Assembly: GCF_000188055.2 (NCBI RefSeq)
Contig: NZ_AEUZ02000001.1
Location: 288,501 to 352,500 of the forward strand
Length of the DNA stretch: 64,000 bases
Source of the DNA: Streptococcus urinalis 2285-97
GTDB taxonomy: Bacteria; Bacillota; Bacilli; Lactobacillales; Streptococcaceae
Direction of reading: 5' to 3'
The notes below the pieces were generated by a model, which did no database searches, had not been told where the DNA came from, and was given only the letters and a program-made list of their open reading frames with translations. A program made the position numbers and the translations under genes. Every line of letters begins with the position of its first letter. Positions within the stretch are counted from its first letter, which is position 1. This document shows, piece by piece, positions 57,935 through 64,000 of this stretch.

Positions 57935-57971
57935 GGAGTTGAGTTTTCATTTCGAGCTCAACTTCTTTTTT
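57935..57971 (+). terminator. Terminator after butA
   Basis: AGTTGAG and CTCAACT pair around a 13-base loop and are followed by TCTTTTTT. Confidence 0.75.
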
Positions 57972-58023
57972 ATATTTTGTTATAATATATTACTGATAAA
58001 ATACACTATTAGAAAGAATTTAA

Positions 58024-58755
58024 ATGTTAAAAATTGAGAATCTTACAGGTGGTTATATCAATATCCCTGTTTTAAAAAATATTTCGTTTTCTGTAAATGA
58101 TGGAGAGTTGGTTGGTCTAATCGGTTTAAATGGCGCTGGAAAATCAACGACGATTAATGAGATAATTGGGCTTCTCACACCTTATCAAGGTCAAATCACA
58201 ATTGATGAACTAAGCTTATCCAAAGATGAGTCAGCCTATCGACAAAAAATTGGTTATATTCCAGAGACGCCAAATTTATACGAGGAGTTGACCTTACGTG
58301 AACATATAGAAGTAGTAGCAATGGCTTATGATCTTGAACCTGACATTGCGATGAAAAGAGCAAAACAGTTATTGCAAACTTTTAGACTATCAGATAAATT
58401 GGATTGGTTTCCTGTAAACTTCTCAAAAGGGATGAAACAGAAAGTCATGATTGTATGTGCATTTATTGTAGATCCAAGTTTATTTATTATTGATGAACCA
58501 TTTTTAGGCTTAGATCCTCTGGCTATTTCTGATTTGACAAAACTATTAGCAGAAGAAAAAGCAAAAGGAAAGTCAATTCTAATGAGTACACATGTATTAG
58601 ATTCTGCTGAAAAAATGTGTGATAAATTTGTTGTTCTACATCACGGCGAGATACGTGCAGCCGGAACACTAGAGCAATTGAGAGAAGAATTTTCTAGTCC
58701 AAAAGCAAGTTTGAGTGATATATATGTAATGTTAACTCGTGAGGTGAGCGAATGA
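58024..58755 (+). CDS. ecsA: ABC transporter ATPase EcsA
   Basis: 243 residues. Walker A GLNGAGKST, signature FSKGMKQKVM (in place of LSGGQ), Walker B LFIIDEPF and the switch His in STHVL. With EcsB it forms the Ecs transporter, linked in other Firmicutes to secretion, intramembrane protease activity and virulence. The last codons overlap ecsB by 4. Confidence 0.93.
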   Translation: MLKIENLTGGYINIPVLKNISFSVNDGELVGLIGLNGAGKSTTINEIIGLLTPYQGQITIDELSLSKDESAYRQKIGYIPETPNLYEELTLREHIEVVAMAYDLEPDIAMKRAKQLLQTFRLSDKLDWFPVNFSKGMKQKVMIVCAFIVDPSLFIIDEPFLGLDPLAISDLTKLLAEEKAKGKSILMSTHVLDSAEKMCDKFVVLHHGEIRAAGTLEQLREEFSSPKASLSDIYVMLTREVSE

Positions 58756-59786
58756 GAACAATCTTCTCTAAAAGACGTGACCAATTTCAAACACAATTAC
58801 TCAAATATTCTCGTTATGTTTTAAATGATCACTTTGTACTTGTCTTGCTTTTTTTAATGGGATTTATACTCGTTCAATACAGCCAGTTGTTGCGTCATTT
58901 TCCAAAAAATCACTGGCCAATTATAATAATTATTTTGATGATTATTGTGTTTTTGTTAAGTTTAGGAAAAATAGCGACTTACGTTGAAAATCCAGATAAA
59001 TTATTTTTACTAACTAAAGAAAAGGAAATTTTAAAAGAAGTAAATCAAGCTACAAAGAGAGCTTATATTTGGCAATTTATTCTCCAAACAACAGTTATGG
59101 TCTTGTTTTTGCCTATTTTTCTAAAGCTTGGCTTGAATATATATGTGTTTGTGATTCTTTTATGTTTTATGGCTATCATTAAATACCTTCTGATTCAAAA
59201 AGAACAAGCTATTTTGATTGCTAATCATACTCTAAAATGGAGTAAGGCGATAGAATATGAAGCAAATCGAAAACAAATTATTTTAAAATTTTTTTCACTA
59301 TTTACGACTGTTAAGGGTGTGACCACTTCAGTAAAAAGAAGAGCATATTTGGACTGGGTTTTAAAATATATAAAAAAATCAAAAAGTAGTATGTGGAAAA
59401 ATCTTTATATCAGAGCATTTTTGAGAAGCTCAGATTATTTTGGGTTAACGATTCGTCTATTGATATTGAGTTTATTGTCTATTTTAGTGATTAATAATCA
59501 TATAATTGCGGGAGTATTAGTGATTATATTTAATTATCTCTTGCTATTTCAACTGTTGCCGCTCTTTAATCATTTTGATTATAGTCTGATGAATAAGTTA
59601 ATGCCAGTTTCTAAACAACTAAAAGTAGCTAATCTAAAGCAATTTCTAAATAGACTATTTGGGATTATAGTTATAGTAGAATCCTTATTTAGTCTTAACT
59701 TTTTGACAATTTTTATTATCGTAATAGGCTATATTATGACGATGTTTGTTTACCTACCATACAAACTAAAGAAGATGATTGACTAA
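58752..59786 (+). CDS. ecsB: ABC transporter permease EcsB
   Basis: 344 residues with several membrane helices and a basic cytosolic region. FSKRRDQFQTQLLKYSRYVLNDHFV at the start fits the family. Partner of EcsA (ATGA overlap). No ecsC is present. Confidence 0.9.
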   Translation: MRTIFSKRRDQFQTQLLKYSRYVLNDHFVLVLLFLMGFILVQYSQLLRHFPKNHWPIIIIILMIIVFLLSLGKIATYVENPDKLFLLTKEKEILKEVNQATKRAYIWQFILQTTVMVLFLPIFLKLGLNIYVFVILLCFMAIIKYLLIQKEQAILIANHTLKWSKAIEYEANRKQIILKFFSLFTTVKGVTTSVKRRAYLDWVLKYIKKSKSSMWKNLYIRAFLRSSDYFGLTIRLLILSLLSILVINNHIIAGVLVIIFNYLLLFQLLPLFNHFDYSLMNKLMPVSKQLKVANLKQFLNRLFGIIVIVESLFSLNFLTIFIIVIGYIMTMFVYLPYKLKKMID

Positions 59787-59842
59787 CTATTGTAAAACAA
59801 GTAAAATAGGAGTAAGTGATTTAAAAGAAGGAGGGTGCTAGA

Positions 59843-60634
59843 GTGGCGAATACAGATCAGGATTTAGTACTGACACCATTACGAGGAAAAAGTGGAAAAG
59901 CCTTTAAGGGAACATATCCCAATGGTGATAGTATTTTTGTAAAATTAAATACAACACCTATATTACCAGCATTAGCAAAAGAACAAATAGCACCTCAATT
60001 ATTATGGGCAAAAAGAATGGCTAACGGTGATATGATGAGTGCTCAAGAATGGTTAAATGGGCGCATACTCACAAGAGAAGATATGAGTAGTAAACAAATT
60101 GTTCATATCCTATTGCGTCTTCATAAATCAAAACCACTTGTTAACCAATTATTGCAGTTAAATTATAAAATTGAAAATCCTTACGATTTGTTAGTTGATT
60201 TTGAAAGTAATGCCCCTCTTCAAATACAAGAAAACACATATATACAAGCAGTTGTTAAAGAGCTAAAAAGAAGTTTACCAGAATTCAATTCTGAAATTGC
60301 AACTATTGTTCATGGTGATATTAAACATAGTAACTGGGTTATCACGACTAGTGGTATGATCTATTTAGTTGATTGGGATTCAGTCAGAATTACCGATCGC
60401 ATGTACGATGTAGCATATTTACTAAGTCACTATATACCAGAAGTTAGATGGCCAGAGTGGTTATCCTACTATGGCTATAAAAACAACGAAAAAGTTAGAC
60501 AAAAAATAATTTGGTATGGTCAACTATCCTATTTAAATCAAATTTTAAAATGTTTTGATAAAAGAGATATGGCTCATGTCAACCAAGAAATATATGGTCT
60601 ACGAAAATTTAGAGAACGTTTGAGAAAAAACTAA
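59843..60634 (+). CDS. ccrZ: CcrZ cell-cycle regulator, aminoglycoside phosphotransferase-like kinase
   Basis: 263 residues from GTG, with GGAGGG 9 bases upstream. It aligns by eye with the pneumococcal CcrZ ([36 protein letters not shown] region, HGDIKHSNW with the catalytic Asp, [16 protein letters not shown] metal loop). CcrZ couples division and DNA replication through FtsZ and DnaA. Coupled to trmB by TAATG. Confidence 0.9.
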   Translation: MANTDQDLVLTPLRGKSGKAFKGTYPNGDSIFVKLNTTPILPALAKEQIAPQLLWAKRMANGDMMSAQEWLNGRILTREDMSSKQIVHILLRLHKSKPLVNQLLQLNYKIENPYDLLVDFESNAPLQIQENTYIQAVVKELKRSLPEFNSEIATIVHGDIKHSNWVITTSGMIYLVDWDSVRITDRMYDVAYLLSHYIPEVRWPEWLSYYGYKNNEKVRQKIIWYGQLSYLNQILKCFDKRDMAHVNQEIYGLRKFRERLRKN

Positions 60635-61269
60635 TGCGTGTAAGAAAACGAAAAGGTGCCGAGGAACATATCAATAACCACAGAGACTTGGTCATTGAAA
60701 ATCCAGAGTTATCAAAAGGCAAATGGCATAAACTGTTTGGAAATAATAATCCAATACATATTGAGGTAGGTTCTGGTAAAGGTGCTTTTATTACAGGAAT
60801 GGCAACCAATAATCCAAACATCAATTATATAGGAATAGACATCCAACTTTCAGTATTGAGCTATGCCCTAGATAAAGTTTTGGAAAGTGGACAAAAAAAC
60901 ATTAGATTATTGAGAGTTGATGGTTCAAGTTTAACCAATTATTTTGATGATAATGAAATAGACTTGTTGTATTTGAATTTTTCAGATCCATGGCCGAAAG
61001 CAAAGCATGAAAAAAGAAGATTAACATATAAATCGTTTTTAGATACTTACAAACAAATCCTTCCTCCAAAAGGTGAAATTCATTTTAAAACCGATAATAG
61101 AGGACTATTTGAATATAGTTTGGTTAGTCTGACACAGTACGGAATGACTTTAAAGCAAGTATGGTTAGACTTACATGCTAGCAATTTTGAAGGAAATGTT
61201 TTGACAGAATATGAAGCGAAGTTTTCAAATAAAGGTCAAGTCATTTACAGATTAGAAGCGTATTTTTAA
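60634..61269 (+). CDS. trmB: tRNA (guanine-N7)-methyltransferase TrmB
   Basis: 211 residues. SAM-binding [13 protein letters not shown], and the family motif [17 protein letters not shown]. Methylates G46 of tRNAs. Follows ccrZ as in other streptococci. Confidence 0.95.
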   Translation: MRVRKRKGAEEHINNHRDLVIENPELSKGKWHKLFGNNNPIHIEVGSGKGAFITGMATNNPNINYIGIDIQLSVLSYALDKVLESGQKNIRLLRVDGSSLTNYFDDNEIDLLYLNFSDPWPKAKHEKRRLTYKSFLDTYKQILPPKGEIHFKTDNRGLFEYSLVSLTQYGMTLKQVWLDLHASNFEGNVLTEYEAKFSNKGQVIYRLEAYF

Positions 61270-61290
61270 AAACTGATTTCTCAGTTTTTT
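61268..61290 (+). terminator. Terminator after trmB
   Basis: AAAACTGA, a TTTC loop and TCAGTTTT with T6. Confidence 0.85.
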
Positions 61291-61292
61291 AT

Positions 61293-61379
61293 GGAGAGGT
61301 CGCATAGTGGCCGAGTGCGCACGCTTGGAAAGCGTGTAGTCCTTAACGGGGCTCGAGGGTTCGAATCCCTTTCTCTCCT
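61293..61379 (+). tRNA. tRNA-Ser (GGA)
   Basis: Acceptor GGAGAGG pairs with TCTCTCC (one G-T). The anticodon loop TTGGAAA lies between CACGC and GCGTG, anticodon GGA. A long variable arm and the T arm GAGGG-TTCGAAT-CCCTT follow. No encoded CCA. Confidence 0.92.
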
Positions 61380-61449
61380 TTTTAGTATTGTCAACATATT
61401 TTCAAGAAATAAAAATGTCATCTTTTTGAAAAGAAACTGAAAAAATCCC

Positions 61450-61479
61450 TTGACAATGGTAAAGTAGATTTAGTATACT
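61450..61479 (+). promoter_or_regulatory. rRNA promoter P1
   Basis: TTGACA at 61450-61455 and TATACT at 61474-61479, spacer 18. Confidence 0.8.
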
Positions 61480-61532
61480 AAATAGGCTGTTGAAGCGGGC
61501 GAGTGACAGTTAAGAAAAGGTAAAAAAAGTTC

Positions 61533-61561
61533 TTGACAAGCTTGTGATGATTTGATAGAAT
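61533..61561 (+). promoter_or_regulatory. rRNA promoter P2
   Basis: TTGACA at 61533-61538 and TAGAAT at 61556-61561, spacer 17. The leader to 61706 contains a boxA-like CTTTGAGAACT near 61592 and a processing stem; no coding gene lies in 61380-61706. Confidence 0.8.
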
Positions 61562-61706
61562 AAAATAGTTGTCTCGAAAGAGGCGAAAGACCTTTGAGAA
61601 CTGAATAAGACGAACCAAACGTGAGGGTGATATGGAGACATATTACCCGTCAAAGACGAAATAAATCTGTCAGCGACAGAAAGAAAAGAGTAGGAATACT
61701 CAAACT

Positions 61707-63261
<1,555 letters not shown>

Positions 63262-63306
63262 AAATGGAAACGATTGGTCGTCTTATTTAGTTTTGAGAGG
63301 TCTTGT

Positions 63307-63379
63307 GGGGCCTTAGCTCAGCTGGGAGAGCGCCTGCTTTGCACGCAGGAGGTCAGCGGTTCGATCCCGCTAGGCTCCA
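63307..63379 (+). tRNA. tRNA-Ala (TGC)
   Basis: Acceptor GGGGCCT pairs with AGGCTCC; anticodon loop TTTGCAC gives TGC. It lies in the 16S-23S spacer, as usual for streptococci. Confidence 0.95.
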
Positions 63380-63532
63380 TAGAGTAGCGATACTCTAGGA
63401 TAGTCCATTGACAATTGAATATCTATATCAAATTCCACGATCTTGAAAAAGATTGTAGAAAAGTAACAAGAAAATAAACCGAAAACGCTGTGAATTAATG
63501 AGTTTTCTAGTTTAAAGAAACTAGGTTAATAA

Positions 63533-64000
63533 GGTTAAGTTAATAAGGGCGCACGGTGGATGCCTTGGCACTAGAAGCCGAAGAAGGACGTGACTAACGA
63601 CGAAATGCTTTGGGGAGCTGTAAGTAAGCGCTGATCCAGAGATGTCCGAATGGGGGAACCCGGCAACTAATGGTTGTCATCCATAACTGTTAAGGTTATG
63701 AGAAGGAAGACGCAGTGAACTGAAACATCTAAGTAGCTGCAGGAAGAGAAAGCAAACGCGATTGCCTGAGTAGCGGCGAGCGAAACGGCAGGAGGGCAAA
63801 CCGAGGAGTTTACTCCTCGGGGTTGTAGGACTGCGATATAGGATTAATGATTATAGAAGAATTACCTGGGAAGGTAAGCCAAAGAGAGTAACAGCCTCGT
63901 ATTTAAAATGATTGATTAACCTTAGCAGTATCCTGAGTACGGCGAGACACGCGAAATCTCGTCGGAATCTGGGAGGACCATCTCCCAACCCTAAATACTC
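63533..64000 (+). rRNA. 23S ribosomal RNA, 5' part
   Basis: Begins at GGTTAAGTTAATAAGGG with the conserved CACGGTGGATGCC; runs off the window edge. Confidence 0.95.

Overview
The window is chromosomal DNA of a low-GC Gram-positive coccus, genus Streptococcus. The 16S sequence, the gene orders (murI-rdgB-scpAB-rluB, ecsAB-ccrZ-trmB, tsaE-GNAT-LCP) and a streptokinase-family gene point to the pyogenic group, near S. uberis, S. parauberis, S. iniae and S. porcinus. I cannot name the species from sequence alone.

Layout. (1) Bases 1-16921 hold a complete accessory Sec (SecA2/SecY2) glycoprotein export locus: gtf3, secY2, asp1, asp2, asp3, secA2, gtfA, gtfB, asp4. A serine-rich LPXTG adhesin gene lies at each end. 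The left one runs in from outside the window. The right one has an exact KxYKxGKxW signal, an N2/N3-like head and 31 tandem 15-residue Ser-rich units, but an in-frame TAA in unit 8 interrupts it and its start region looks frameshifted. (2) Bases 16998-24156 hold a LysR-controlled quinate/shikimate-type catabolic cluster. The TIM-barrel enzyme, MFS transporter and shikimate dehydrogenase are intact; an SDR and a three-domain OYE/FMN/FAD reductase are pseudogenes. (3) Bases 24238-27001 hold a DUF4298 protein, an orphan histidine kinase with an unusual H-box and a secreted streptokinase/PauB-like plasminogen activator. (4) Bases 27256-41424 are housekeeping: SNF2 helicase, murC, mltG, greA, yidC2, acyP, a SpoU methyltransferase, an HD protein, a BI-1 protein, a thioredoxin-like protein, a PLP decarboxylase and yneF. 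(5) Bases 41582-47284 are a tightly coupled nine-gene operon from murI to yidD. (6) Bases 47310-50547, on the minus strand, are the mannose PTS operon manLMN plus the DUF956 gene, with a cre site on the promoter. (7) Bases 51035-61269 carry a HAD phosphatase, a purine permease, tsaE, GNAT, LCP, HIT, a frameshifted butA, ecsAB, ccrZ and trmB. (8) tRNA-Ser, two rRNA promoters, 16S, tRNA-Ala and the start of 23S close the window.

The clearest themes are the export system with two related but differently repeated adhesins, and a cluster of broken genes (right adhesin, SDR, flavin reductase, butA). Together these suggest ongoing gene decay in a host-adapted strain, or sequencing errors in some cases. 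Three genes (SpoU methyltransferase, tsaE, HAD phosphatase) appear to be transcribed as leaderless mRNAs from extended -10 promoters placed 6-7 bases before ATG.
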